Assembly: GCF_014534705.1 (NCBI RefSeq)
Contig: NZ_JACVWV010000003.1
Coordinates: 1 to 36,303 of the forward strand
Reading direction: 5' to 3'
Origin: Wolbachia endosymbiont of Pentalonia nigronervosa
GTDB taxonomy: Bacteria > Pseudomonadota > Alphaproteobacteria > Rickettsiales > Anaplasmataceae
DNA: 36,303 nt
In this document: piece after piece, positions 6,859 through 16,239 of the stretch
Layout of the letters: every line of letters starts with the position of its first letter
Numbering within the stretch: position 1 is the stretch's first letter
Translations under genes and position numbers: made by a program
Notes under the pieces: model-generated
Databases searched by the model: none
Seen by the model: the letters and a program-made list of their open reading frames with translations, nothing else
Told to the model about the DNA's origin: nothing

Positions 6859-8170
6859 CTAACTCTTACTTGCCCCTGCCTGAGCAGTATGCTGTTCCTC
6901 CTGTGTGCCACTCACTTGAGTGCTAGGTTTTTTTGCAACTGCTTCTAATATAGCATTTGCTCCCTCTGTATGACCAAATTTATTAGCCAAATCTAAAGCA
7001 GTTCTTCCTTGGTCATCTTTAGCATCAACATTTATACCTTTTTCTAATAGATACTCTACTACATCCATATAACCATTTTCAGCAGCTAGATGTAAAACAG
7101 TTTTGTCATCGTTATCTCTAGCATTCACATCTGCACCTTTTTCTAATAGATCCTTTATTATATTTATCTTACCACTTCTAGCAGCCTGAAATGGTTGTTC
7201 TTTTCTTACTTGTATTGCCTTTTTCCAAAGCTGTTCCATGGAATTATAAAACCCTGATTTACTTGACTCATGTCCAAGTATAAGATCGTTATTTTCTTCT
7301 ACTAAATTCCTGAATCCATCTACATCACCACTGTTAGCAGCCAATTTAGCAGCACGATATAAAGTAGTGTAGCCCTCTCGATCTTCAGTACTAATACCTA
7401 GAGACAGTTTTATGTTATCTATGACTTGTGAAGTATATCCCTCTTGATCTTCAGTACTAATATCTGGAAGCAAATTTATCTCATTTATAATTTGCGAAAT
7501 AGATCTCTTTTGCTCTGCAGCTTTAACATCTGCAACCGTTTTTAAAAATCCCATTGCTACCGCAATTGCTTTAAAAAAACCCGTTAATACATCTGTCTTA
7601 CCACTTCTAGCAGCCAGATGTAAAGAAGTATCTTCAACCTTAGTATCCGCTGCTAATGTTGCATCTGCACCTTTTCCTACTAAAAACTCTACTACATCTT
7701 TACGACCAAATTCCTTAGCCAAATCCAAAGCAGTTCTTCCACTATTATCTCTAGCATTAACATCTGCACCCCTTCCTACTAAAAACTCTACTATATCTTT
7801 ATGACCAATTAAAGCGGCCACATGTAAAGCAGTGCTTCCATAGTTATCTATAGTATTAACATCTGCACCTTTTTCTACTAGATACTCTACTACATCTTTA
7901 TGACCTTTTACAGCGGCTACAGGTAAAGGTGTTTCTCCATTCTGATCTCTAGCATTAACATCTGCACCTTGTCCTATTAAAAACTCTACTATGTTTTTAT
8001 GACCACCTAAAGCAGCCCAATGTAAAGAAGTGCGTTCTTTTTCATCTATTGCGCGAGTAGATACCCCCCCCCTCACTTGATGAGTTACTTACTCCAGTAC
8101 TAATACCTAGATGTGGTGAAGCAGCTGCGTTTACTTTTTCTAATATCTTTTTCCATTGTTCATTCTGCAT
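6859..8170 (-). pseudogene. Ankyrin-repeat protein gene, frame interrupted at a G9 run
   Basis: The natural start is the ATG at 8170, with AAGGAG six bases before it. From there the frame reads M-Q-N-E-Q-W-K-K-I-L-E-K and on to a Ser-rich linker, then enters nine G (8064-8072 on the plus strand as C). In the sequence given this frame stops soon after the run. One G fewer would join it to the long downstream frame, which as shown can only start at a GTG at 8076 (405 codons). That frame holds four good ankyrin repeats, a degenerate middle of about 145 residues, two or three more repeats and a Gln/Ser-rich tail. The gene is therefore either switched off, phase-variable by slippage, or affected by a sequencing error in the run. 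A GTG-started product lacking about 33 residues is possible, but no ribosome site supports it. Confidence 0.85.
8064..8072 (-). repeat. Homopolymer of nine G (C on the plus strand) within an ankyrin gene
   Basis: Nine consecutive C on the plus strand lie 33 codons after the start of the ankyrin gene. Eight G would give an intact reading frame of about 437 codons; nine break it. Runs of this kind are prone to slipped-strand changes and are also a common place for sequencing errors. Confidence 0.9.
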
Positions 8171-8204
8171 AATTTACTCCTTAATTATTAATATATTAAT
8201 TAAC

Positions 8205-8231
8205 TTTATAATGCTTTCATAAAAAAGTCAA
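8205..8231 (-). promoter_or_regulatory. Probable sigma-70 promoter of the ankyrin gene starting at 8170
   Basis: On the minus strand TTGACT (8226-8231) is followed after 15 bases by TATAAA (8205-8210), about 35 bases before the ATG at 8170. The spacer is somewhat short, but both boxes are close to consensus. Confidence 0.5.
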
Positions 8232-8310
8232 CTATTTTCTAGCTACACTTGTGTATAATTACCCTTACAACAATCTATAAGTGGCGAAAATCATAATGTA
8301 TGCAACCTGC

Positions 8311-9795
8311 TCACACAATCAGTGAGCTATCTGTCATCTCGTCCGGTTTTGTTAAACTAAGTAATTGTAACACAGTAGGAGCAATGTTAGATAGTTTCCC
8401 GTCCTTTAATTTAAGATTAATGTGAGAACTGGAACATATAATAAATGGTACTTTATTTAAGGTATGCGCTGTGTGTGGCACCTGATTTTCTTTATCAAAT
8501 ATACATTCCACATTGCCATGGTCTGCAGTAACAATTAACGCAGTATTACCCTCTTCTTGAACAGCCTCTAGTATTTTCGCCAGACAGCTATCAACAGTCA
8601 ACACTGCTTGCTCAGCTGCTTTAATATTTCCTGTATGGCCAACCATATCGGGATTAGCGTAATTGACAACTATCAGTGCAAATTCTTGAGAGTGAATCTT
8701 TTCCACGAGTGTTTCAGTCAGTGCGAAGGCTGACATCTCTGGTTGCAAATCATAAGTTTTAACTTTTGGCGAGGGAATTAGTATTCTTTCCTCACCAGGA
8801 AAAGGTTCTTCTTTGCCACAGTTGAAAAAAAAAGTTACATGAGCATATTTTTCAGTTTCGGCAATGCGCAATTGTTTAAATCCATGATCTGATACAATCT
8901 GACCTAAAGTATGAGGAAAAGAAATAGGAGAAAAAAGATAAGGAATTTCTAAATCTGTGCTGTATTGCATCATACTTAAAATCGCAGAAAACTTTGCCAC
9001 TTTAGTATAGTGAGTTTTACCTAATAATATGTTGGCTAATTGGATCATGCGATCAGCACGAAAATTGGCTAATAGCACTCCATCCTCTGGTTTTATGCCT
9101 TGGTAATCACCTATTACCGCAGGTTCTATAAATTCATCAGTTACATTATTACCATAGCTTTCATCAATATATGACATAACATCATCATAGCGAGGTGCCT
9201 CTGCAAAGGCGATAGACTCATAAGCTGCGATTGTCCTTTCCCACCTATTATCGCGATCCATAGCGTAGTAGCGTCCAGATATAGTGACGATGTTATTCTC
9301 TATTTCATTTTGAAATTCTTGGATACATTTTTTTGCTGAGTTAGGAGGAGTATCTCTGCCATCCAGAAAGGCATGTATTACTACATTAATTCCCTGCTGT
9401 GATACTTTATTTGCTAGGGTTGAAATATGCCTCTGATGTGAGTGAACACCACCATCGGATATTAATCCTACTATATGGCATGTACCGTTTTTACTCTTGA
9501 GATTACTGATGAAGTCTTTGAGATTTTTGTTATTTTCTATTGTTTCAATTTCTCGATTAATACGTTGCAGACTTTGCATCACCACCCTGCCACTGCCAAT
9601 ATTCATATGGCCAACTTCTGAATTGCCCATTTGACCTTCCGGCAACCCCACATCACTGCCAGATGCTGATAAGCTACATTTTGGATAATTAGCATTGATA
9701 TATTGCCAACAAGGCGGGTTTACATTATTGATAGCATTGTATTCGTTATCTATGCCATTTCCCCACCCATCTAATATACATAAAACAACTCTCAT
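8311..9795 (-). CDS. gpmI: 2,3-bisphosphoglycerate-independent phosphoglycerate mutase
   Basis: Interconverts 3- and 2-phosphoglycerate through a phosphoserine, using two manganese ions, in the cytoplasm. The 494-residue protein shows the metal-binding L-D-G-W-G (Asp9), the phosphorylated serine in G-N-S-E-V-G-H (Ser59), the D-G-R-D-T-P-P motif, and the second metal site T-A-D-H-G-N. Length is slightly below the usual 505-515, with no missing motif. The stop codon lies inside a small palindrome (GCTCAC...GTGAGC, 8309-8327) that lacks a T run. This cofactor-independent form is unrelated to the animal enzyme and has been studied as a drug target in Wolbachia of filarial worms. A tRNA-Asn gene lies 49 bases upstream on the same strand. 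Confidence 0.97.
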   Translation of the reverse strand: MRVVLCILDGWGNGIDNEYNAINNVNPPCWQYINANYPKCSLSASGSDVGLPEGQMGNSEVGHMNIGSGRVVMQSLQRINREIETIENNKNLKDFISNLKSKNGTCHIVGLISDGGVHSHQRHISTLANKVSQQGINVVIHAFLDGRDTPPNSAKKCIQEFQNEIENNIVTISGRYYAMDRDNRWERTIAAYESIAFAEAPRYDDVMSYIDESYGNNVTDEFIEPAVIGDYQGIKPEDGVLLANFRADRMIQLANILLGKTHYTKVAKFSAILSMMQYSTDLEIPYLFSPISFPHTLGQIVSDHGFKQLRIAETEKYAHVTFFFNCGKEEPFPGEERILIPSPKVKTYDLQPEMSAFALTETLVEKIHSQEFALIVVNYANPDMVGHTGNIKAAEQAVLTVDSCLAKILEAVQEEGNTALIVTADHGNVECIFDKENQVPHTAHTLNKVPFIICSSSHINLKLKDGKLSNIAPTVLQLLSLTKPDEMTDSSLIV

Positions 9796-9844
9796 ATCTT
9801 TTTTTATGCTGAAACTCTTTAATGCCGGAAACCTGTGAAAAATG

Positions 9845-9916
9845 CTCCCCGAGCCGGATTCGAACCAGCGACCAATTGGTTAACAGCCAACTGCTCTACC
9901 ACTGAGCTATCGAGGA
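9845..9916 (-). tRNA. tRNA-Asn (anticodon GTT)
   Basis: A 72-base cloverleaf on the minus strand. Its acceptor stem is TCCTCGA / TCGGGGA (one T-G wobble), the D arm is GCTC-AGTGGTA-GAGC, the anticodon stem is GTTGG / CCAAT with loop CTGTTAA (anticodon GTT), and the T arm is GCTGG-TTCGAAT-CCGGC. The discriminator base is G, as usual for tRNA-Asn. CCA is not encoded. It lies upstream of gpmI on the same strand. Confidence 0.96.
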
Positions 9917-10038
9917 ATAAACTTCTTTAATTTATCATGCTGGGTACTGATTGTAAATATATTTTGTTCATTAAAGTTGTAAGGATCTTGTAAAAAATTC
10001 ATTGACATTTAAGTAAAGACTTTTTTAATAAATAATAG

Positions 10039-10067
10039 TTGAAATTGGTGTAATTTGAGTTTATAAT
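10039..10067 (+). promoter_or_regulatory. Strong sigma-70 type promoter of the 10134-13897 operon
   Basis: TTGAAA (10039-10044), a spacer of exactly 17 bases, then TATAAT (10062-10067). Transcription would start near 10074, giving a leader of about 60 bases before the ATG at 10134. This is the best promoter match noticed in the window. Confidence 0.7.
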
Positions 10068-10133
10068 AGATATAATATTAAAGATTTGTTTATATATTAT
10101 ATGTAGTATTGATTAAATACCTTGGGGGTATGT

Positions 10134-11111
10134 ATGGGAAACGAAAAAGAAACTGAAAAAAATATCATAAATAAAACTACACAAAAAGGTCAGTCGCAAT
10201 CTTTCCTTGTTGGACTTGGCAAAAAGATTATGCAGGGTGTAAAAATTGTAGGTGAGGAAGTTAAGTTTTTTCTTAACCCAATGCATGCGGGTTATTCAAA
10301 GCATAGGATTATGCATGAAGTTAAGCAGGCTTTTTATAGAGCTTTAGGCAAACCTACAGAGGATTATGATCCCCCTACCGAACTTGAACCAAATAGTGAA
10401 TGTTTTGGTATAAAGCTAACAGGAGAAGGAGGAGGGTACTTAGGATTTAAAGCATCAGACACTCTCATAAACAGTATTGCGGGAATAAGTGATGAACAGA
10501 TTGACAAAGTAAACGCACTAAATGATGAAAATAAAAATTTTAACATAGTTATCGATCGAGTAGCGAAAAAAATTGTCATTGAAATTGATGTTGAAGAGAT
10601 TATTAATGGTATAACAACTGATCCTGACAATAAAGGAAAGATCGAAGAAGAGATAAAAAGACTCGTTATTGGAAAAATTATTGAAGAAGCTGATTCTGGT
10701 CTCAAGGAATTAGCAGGCATTGTTGGTGGAGAGTTTAAAAAGTATGCAGATTCACAGTTATTAACAGGCATAGGGAAAAAATTATATCAATCATCTGAGA
10801 AGAAAGATGAATCAAAATCTCCTGCAGAAGAAAATCCCACAAAACCTAAAAAACAGTCTTTTGGGTCTTCAGAAATTGTGTCAAAACCTAATGTAAACAA
10901 GACAGAAGAAATGCTTCATGCAACTAACTCACAAGATACGCAGCAACAGAAAGCACAGGTAGAGAAAGCTTTTAGCATGACTAATCCACGTGATATGCTA
11001 CGCTCTTTTGAGGAGTTTAAAGCTACTAATGTTCAAAATGTTAGCAAAGCATCGAACCACTCACCATTATTATCACCAAATGTAAATGATAACGAAAGAA
11101 AAAGTCGCTAG
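10134..11111 (+). CDS. Unknown conserved-looking cytoplasmic protein
   Basis: A 325-residue protein that I do not recognise. No signal peptide or membrane helix is visible. Residues 1-70 are basic and include the amphipathic F-L-V-G-L-G-K-K-I-M-Q-G-V-K-I-V-G; the middle (about 85-210) looks folded, with alternating hydrophobic positions (I-V-I-D-R-V-A-K-K-I-V-I-E-I-D-V) and several acidic helices. From about residue 220 the tail is polar and disordered (Lys, Glu, Ser, Gln). The frame can begin at a TTG at 10122, but the ATG at 10134, after a G-rich stretch, gives the more usual start. It is the first gene behind a near-consensus promoter and ends five bases before the HIT gene, so it is probably co-expressed with the nuoABC block. 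Confidence 0.75.
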   Translation: MGNEKETEKNIINKTTQKGQSQSFLVGLGKKIMQGVKIVGEEVKFFLNPMHAGYSKHRIMHEVKQAFYRALGKPTEDYDPPTELEPNSECFGIKLTGEGGGYLGFKASDTLINSIAGISDEQIDKVNALNDENKNFNIVIDRVAKKIVIEIDVEEIINGITTDPDNKGKIEEEIKRLVIGKIIEEADSGLKELAGIVGGEFKKYADSQLLTGIGKKLYQSSEKKDESKSPAEENPTKPKKQSFGSSEIVSKPNVNKTEEMLHATNSQDTQQQKAQVEKAFSMTNPRDMLRSFEEFKATNVQNVSKASNHSPLLSPNVNDNERKSR

Positions 11112-11116
11112 AGAAG

Positions 11117-11506
11117 ATGAGCAATAAAAATTACGACGAAAATAATATTTTCGCTCAAATATTGGTTGGTAAGTTGCCTTATGAAAAGGTGTATGATGAT
11201 GAAGCTGTGTTAGTATTTCACGATAAATATCCTGATGCACCTGTACATATTTTAGCAGTACCAAAAAAAAAGTATATATCATATGATGATTTCATTGCTA
11301 ACGCGCCTTCAGAAGAAATAATTCATTTTTTTAAGGTTGTAAGAGAGATTACATATAAGTATAATCTAGAAGAAACAGGGTATAGATTAGTGACTAACCA
11401 TGGTAAAAATGGAGAGCAAGTTATACCACACTTTCATGTGCATATTTTAGGCGGTACAAAATTGGGAAAACATGTAAACTTACACACGCACAAGTCTTAT
11501 GAGTGA
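11117..11506 (+). CDS. HIT-family nucleotide-binding protein (HinT-like)
   Basis: A 129-residue protein of the histidine-triad family, which hydrolyses nucleoside phosphoramidates and related nucleotide adducts. The active-site H-F-H-V-H-I-L-G-G sits near residue 105, and the N-terminal [11 protein letters not shown] and [13 protein letters not shown] stretches are typical of the HinT/PKCI branch. It follows the unknown gene by five bases, and its last eight bases overlap the start of nuoA. It is therefore part of the same transcript; a functional link to complex I is not known. Confidence 0.93.
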   Translation: MSNKNYDENNIFAQILVGKLPYEKVYDDEAVLVFHDKYPDAPVHILAVPKKKYISYDDFIANAPSEEIIHFFKVVREITYKYNLEETGYRLVTNHGKNGEQVIPHFHVHILGGTKLGKHVNLHTHKSYE

Positions 11507-11852
11507 ATATTTAACTATTGCAATTTTTATCTGTGTTTCAGTTGTTGTGTCTCTTGCTTTAGGTATATTGCCTATGTTCCTTGCCGTAAGTAAGCCAAGT
11601 AGTGAAAAGCTTTCTTCATATGAATGTGGGTTTAATCCTTTATCAAGTGCAAGGAAAAATTTTGATATTAAATTTTATTTAGTTTCAATATTATTCATAA
11701 TATTTGACTTAGAAATTATTTTTCTTTTTCCTTGGGGTGTTTCTTTATCTAAAATAAGTTATGGTGGATTTTGGTCTATGATGATATTTCTTGCAATACT
11801 TACTATAGGCTTTATCTATGAATGGTGTAAAGGCGCATTGGAGTGGAAGTAA
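11499..11852 (+). CDS. nuoA: NADH-quinone oxidoreductase subunit A
   Basis: Membrane subunit of respiratory complex I, in the inner membrane. The 117 residues form three membrane helices, with the conserved loop S-Y-E-C-G-F-N-P after helix one and a conserved acidic position in helix two ([11 protein letters not shown]). The start overlaps the end of the HIT gene by eight bases, and its TAA overlaps the nuoB ATG. The order nuoA-nuoB-nuoC is kept, but nuoD does not follow; the complex I genes are split over several loci in Rickettsiales. Confidence 0.96.
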   Translation: MSEYLTIAIFICVSVVVSLALGILPMFLAVSKPSSEKLSSYECGFNPLSSARKNFDIKFYLVSILFIIFDLEIIFLFPWGVSLSKISYGGFWSMMIFLAILTIGFIYEWCKGALEWK

Positions 11853-12367
11853 TGACAAATCAAATTTTATCTCATGATGATTGGAGCCGTTATAAAAAAG
11901 AAGGGTTTCTGGTAACTAAATTTGGTAACTTAATAGATTATGTGATGAATTGGGCAAGGTCTGGCTCATTATGGCCAATGACATTTGGTCTTGCATGTTG
12001 CGCAGTGGAAATGATGCAAGCTGCAGCCAGTCGTTACGATTTTGATAGATATGGAATAATGTTTCGTGCAAGTCCACGACAATCAGATGTAATGATTGTT
12101 GCTGGCACATTAACCAATAAAATGGCGGCAGCATTGCGTAAGGTTTACGATCAAATGCCAGATCCAAAATATGTTGTATCCATGGGAAGTTGTGCAAATG
12201 GTGGTGGATATTATCACTACTCTTATTCAGTAGTTCGCGGTTGTGATAGAATTGTCCCAGTTGATATCTATGTCCCTGGGTGTCCCCCTACTGCTGAAGC
12301 TTTATTATATGGCATGCTGTGCTTACAAAATAAAATAAAACGAACTCAAAATATAACGCATGGATAA
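11852..12367 (+). CDS. nuoB: NADH-quinone oxidoreductase subunit B
   Basis: Peripheral-arm subunit of complex I that carries the terminal iron-sulfur cluster N2, which passes electrons to quinone. The 171-residue protein has all four ligands: Cys49 and Cys50 (L-A-C-C-A-V-E-M-M), Cys114 (G-S-C-A-N-G-G-G) and Cys144 (V-P-G-C-P-P-T). The ATG at 11852 shares its A with the nuoA stop; a GTG three codons upstream is also in frame but less likely. Its 3' end overlaps nuoC by eight bases, indicating translational coupling. Confidence 0.97.
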   Translation: MTNQILSHDDWSRYKKEGFLVTKFGNLIDYVMNWARSGSLWPMTFGLACCAVEMMQAAASRYDFDRYGIMFRASPRQSDVMIVAGTLTNKMAAALRKVYDQMPDPKYVVSMGSCANGGGYYHYSYSVVRGCDRIVPVDIYVPGCPPTAEALLYGMLCLQNKIKRTQNITHG

Positions 12368-12914
12368 AATTGTAAAACATATACAAAAAAAACTTAAGTG
12401 TGAATGTATTCAGGAAGATGATTGTACTATTGTAACATATTCAACTTTAAAGGATATTGAAGAGCATCTACTTTTTTTACGTGATGATGAAAAATGCAGG
12501 TTTGAAGTGTTGGTTGATACCTTTGCTGTTGATTATCCTGATAGAGAGAAGCGTTTTGAAGTAATATATAATTTACTCAGCATAGTACACAACATCAGAA
12601 TACACATAAAGCTACAGTTGCATGAAGGCGATTTAGTTCCAAGTGTAGCAAAAATATTTAGCACAGCTTCATGGTTTGAACGCGAGGTGTTTGATATGTA
12701 TGGAATAGAGTTTTCTGGCCATCCTGATCTTCGTCGAATTCTCACTGATTATGGATTTAAAGGCTATCCAATGTTAAAAGATTTTCCCCTCACTGGTTAT
12801 GAAGAGGTAAAATACGACGCGGAAAAAGAAAAGGTCGTATATAGTCCTATAGATTTACCGCAAGACTTTCGCTCATTTGAAAGTTTATCACCATGGGAAG
12901 GTAAAAATGAGTAA
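12360..12914 (+). CDS. nuoC: NADH-quinone oxidoreductase subunit C
   Basis: Peripheral-arm subunit of complex I (30-kDa type). The 184-residue protein carries the family signature [12 protein letters not shown]-x-G-H-P-D-L-R-R-I, followed by D-Y-G-F[13 protein letters not shown]. The C-terminus stops a few residues after the domain, as in other alphaproteobacteria, with no fusion to nuoD. It overlaps nuoB by eight bases; a tiny 13-codon frame and then mdh follow. Confidence 0.96.
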   Translation: MDKIVKHIQKKLKCECIQEDDCTIVTYSTLKDIEEHLLFLRDDEKCRFEVLVDTFAVDYPDREKRFEVIYNLLSIVHNIRIHIKLQLHEGDLVPSVAKIFSTASWFEREVFDMYGIEFSGHPDLRRILTDYGFKGYPMLKDFPLTGYEEVKYDAEKEKVVYSPIDLPQDFRSFESLSPWEGKNE

Positions 12915-12925
12915 AAATGTGCTAG

Positions 12926-13897
<972 letters not shown>

Positions 13898-13986
13898 CAA
13901 CTATCAGCCATATAAATCTAAAAAAATACTCAAAATATTTTTTACGAACCTATTGATTTATACATAAGAATTAAGTAGGATAAAAG

Positions 13987-13999
13987 GGGTATTTTTTAG
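13987..13999 (+). other. Nothing further resolved in the mdh-14008 gap
   Basis: The 110-base gap between mdh and the TPR-like gene contains a weak promoter candidate: TTGATT, 17 bases, TAGGAT, ending about 30 bases before the next start. It also holds a good GAGG ribosome site six bases before 14008. No terminator hairpin was seen after mdh. Confidence 0.3.
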
Positions 14000-14007
14000 A
14001 GGCTATT

Positions 14008-15540
14008 ATGTTATATGCTGGTGAAGTCAATTATCTTATACAATTTTGTCAAGAATATGAGGCACTGAAAGTTTCTGAAAATTGGAAAAGAATAATAGAT
14101 CTGGGCTTAAAGGCTTTAGGTAATAGTCAGATTACTGAGAAAAATTCAGCACTTATTCAGCACAAGCTTTCAAGTTGTTACTACTACCTTGGTGAGCATG
14201 GTAAAGCCTTGAAGTATGCAAAAAATTCTTATGAAAGTGCCGTTCAAGCCAATGACAATGGATTAAAAGCTAGAAGTTTATATCTATCTTCAGCTATATA
14301 TAGAATGCTAGCCTTAAAAACAGCAGGAGAAAAGAGAAAGGAGTACGAAGACTGTTCACAAGTGAATATCAATGCAGCACTTAAATTGTTGCGTGATCAT
14401 TCTGATATTAGTAATGTTGTTAAAGCTAAAGTATATTTCAACGATGGAGCATTAAAGCATGATCTAATGAACAATTTTGACGCTGCCATAGAGCGCTATT
14501 CACAAGCTGAAGAATTATTCAAAAAAGAAGAACTTTGTGATGATGATATTAATCGTACTATAATGCGACGCATCAGAGCTGATGTAGAAAGTGGAAAAAA
14601 AATACAGCCTGATAAGTTGATATCTGAAGTACAAGCTTTAAATATAGACAAAGAAACTAAAACAGGTGTCCATCAGTCACTACTATTGAGCAAGTTACTA
14701 ATAGAATGTGAAAAAATATACGAAGCACTTATATGCGCAAAAGAAAGTTTAGAGGTTGCAAAAAACAAATCTATGTCAACAGAAGTCAGGATGTTGAACA
14801 AAGTTATTTGTTATATAGAAGGAGGTTATTATAAAACTATAAATCAACAACACTCTAGTGCAGCAGAAAGAGAATCATATACTCAACAACCGCGATCTTG
14901 TTGGACTACATCAGAAATTAGGCAATGGCAATGGCAATGGCAAGAGCAAGAACAACAACCGACTTCCTCTAGTGCAACACAAATAGCAGTTATAACTCAA
15001 CAACCGCAATCTTTCTTAAGTGAAGCAGAAAGAGCGCTAGATCAAGCTATAAATCAACAACACTCTAGTACAGCACAAAGAGCTATTGTAACTCAACAAC
15101 CGCGATCTTTTTGGACTGCATCAGAAATTAGGCAATGGCAAGAGCAAGCTATGAATCAACAACAACCTATTCTTTCTAATGAACCAGAATGGCAAACTAT
15201 GCCGCAACAACAATCAATTTTCCTTAATCCATCAAATTTAGGACTATATCACGCTGGAGTTCTGCAATCGCCGGTTATGCTTAATTCATCAGACATAGAA
15301 CCATATCAAACTGGAGCTCTGCAACAGTTAGTTTTGTTTGCTGAGTCAGAAATAGAGCGAGATCAAACTGTAAATCAAGGTGAATCGATTTTCTTTACTG
15401 GGGAAATTGTACCTCAACAACCGCCAATTTTCTTTAATGAATCAGAAAGAAGACAGGATCAAGTTATAGCTCAACAACCGCAATCTTCTTTGCATGAACC
15501 AGAAGTAAATATTGTCATTGATAGGCAGTACTATAAATAA
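14008..15540 (+). CDS. TPR-like protein with glutamine-rich repetitive tail
   Basis: A 510-residue protein without signal peptide or membrane helix. Residues 1-270 are helical and resemble tetratricopeptide repeats, for example S-S-C-Y-Y-Y-L-G-E-H-G-K-A-L-K-Y-A near 50-70 and F-D-A-A-I-E-R-Y-S-Q-A-E-E-L-F near 155-170. From about residue 275 the protein turns into a low-complexity region rich in Gln, Pro and Ser. It contains two near-identical 30-residue blocks (N-Q-Q-H-S-S ... T-Q-Q-P-R-S-x-W-T ... I-R-Q-W-Q) 70 residues apart, a Q-W-Q-W-Q-W-Q run, and several looser T-Q-Q-P-Q-S copies. The layout fits a protein-binding scaffold, possibly host-directed. No function is known to me. GAGG six bases before the ATG supports the start. 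Confidence 0.85.
   Translation: MLYAGEVNYLIQFCQEYEALKVSENWKRIIDLGLKALGNSQITEKNSALIQHKLSSCYYYLGEHGKALKYAKNSYESAVQANDNGLKARSLYLSSAIYRMLALKTAGEKRKEYEDCSQVNINAALKLLRDHSDISNVVKAKVYFNDGALKHDLMNNFDAAIERYSQAEELFKKEELCDDDINRTIMRRIRADVESGKKIQPDKLISEVQALNIDKETKTGVHQSLLLSKLLIECEKIYEALICAKESLEVAKNKSMSTEVRMLNKVICYIEGGYYKTINQQHSSAAERESYTQQPRSCWTTSEIRQWQWQWQEQEQQPTSSSATQIAVITQQPQSFLSEAERALDQAINQQHSSTAQRAIVTQQPRSFWTASEIRQWQEQAMNQQQPILSNEPEWQTMPQQQSIFLNPSNLGLYHAGVLQSPVMLNSSDIEPYQTGALQQLVLFAESEIERDQTVNQGESIFFTGEIVPQQPPIFFNESERRQDQVIAQQPQSSLHEPEVNIVIDRQYYK
14841..15140 (+). repeat. Long direct repeat and CAATGG microsatellite in the Q-rich tail
   Basis: Positions 14841-14930 and 15051-15140 align without gaps at an offset of 210 bases and differ at only a small number of positions. 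At 14922-14941 the hexamer CAATGG is repeated three times, coding for Gln-Trp; the second long copy has it only once. Both features suggest length change by slippage or unequal recombination. Confidence 0.85.
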
Positions 15541-15567
15541 ATCTACTGCAAAATGATGAGAAATATT

Positions 15568-16128
15568 TTAGGAGATATTTGGCCACTCATTATAAAAAAA
15601 TACTTCTTCTATTGGCCTTCTTGCTTTTGCACTTACTTGCGCACCATCTTCTTCGTAACCAATTGCCATCACTGACATCACGCTAAAATCACCTGGTATA
15701 TTAAATTCTTTCATTATCTTATCTCTATCAAATCCACCCATTTGATGAGCCATTAAATTCATAGCTGCAGCCTGTAACATAAATGCATAATTTGCTGCAC
15801 CAGTATCATGACCAGCCCAAAAATTTTCTTTTTTCTCAAACTTACTAAAATTTTTAGCACTTAAGGATATAATCAATATTTGTGCACCTTTAGCCCATTC
15901 TTGATTAGATACGTCGAGACAACTAAGCAATTTCTTCCACGAATCTTGATTATTTTCTCTGTTGCATATAATATATCTCCAAGGTTCATCGCCAAAACAT
16001 GAGGGAGCTAGCCTTACAGATTCTATTAAAATATCTATTTTCTCTTGAGATATCACTTTTGTAGAGTCATATGAACGCCCACTATGCCTTGCTTTCATTA
16101 ATTCCAATAAATCTTTTTCACTGATCAT
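15568..16128 (-). CDS. Nitroreductase-family FMN oxidoreductase
   Basis: A 186-residue protein of the nitroreductase family, which uses FMN and NAD(P)H to reduce nitro compounds, quinones or flavins. Recognisable parts are the N-terminal R-H-S-G-R-S-Y-D FMN-phosphate stretch, the helix I-L-I-E-S-V-R-L-A-P-S followed by P-W-R-Y-I-I, and the C-terminal part around M-A-I-G-Y-E and R-R-P-I-E-E-V-F. The true substrate cannot be told. The ATG at 16128 is preferred over a TTG three codons upstream (16137); neither has a clear ribosome site. It lies downstream of dnaN on the same strand, 111 bases away. Confidence 0.88.
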   Translation of the reverse strand: MISEKDLLELMKARHSGRSYDSTKVISQEKIDILIESVRLAPSCFGDEPWRYIICNRENNQDSWKKLLSCLDVSNQEWAKGAQILIISLSAKNFSKFEKKENFWAGHDTGAANYAFMLQAAAMNLMAHQMGGFDRDKIMKEFNIPGDFSVMSVMAIGYEEDGAQVSAKARRPIEEVFFYNEWPNIS

Positions 16129-16239
16129 ATTTAGCAAAAATAATAAAGTAATGTATTATAGCACAAAAATTTAATTTTATATTAATGTACCCCGCAAAAA
16201 AAAAGACAAATAAAAGAAAATTTAAAAAGAAGCTCAGAT

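Noticed and set aside
8309-8327. GCTCAC/GTGAGC palindrome at the gpmI stop as a terminator
   Set aside because: Only six pairs and no T run on the minus strand; could be chance.
10364-10771. 135-codon open frame on the minus strand inside the gene at 10134
   Set aside because: Shadow of the plus-strand gene; no ribosome site or plausible protein pattern.
14841-15140. Repeats in the Q-rich tail as a CRISPR array
   Set aside because: Only two long copies, inside an intact coding frame, without uniform spacers.
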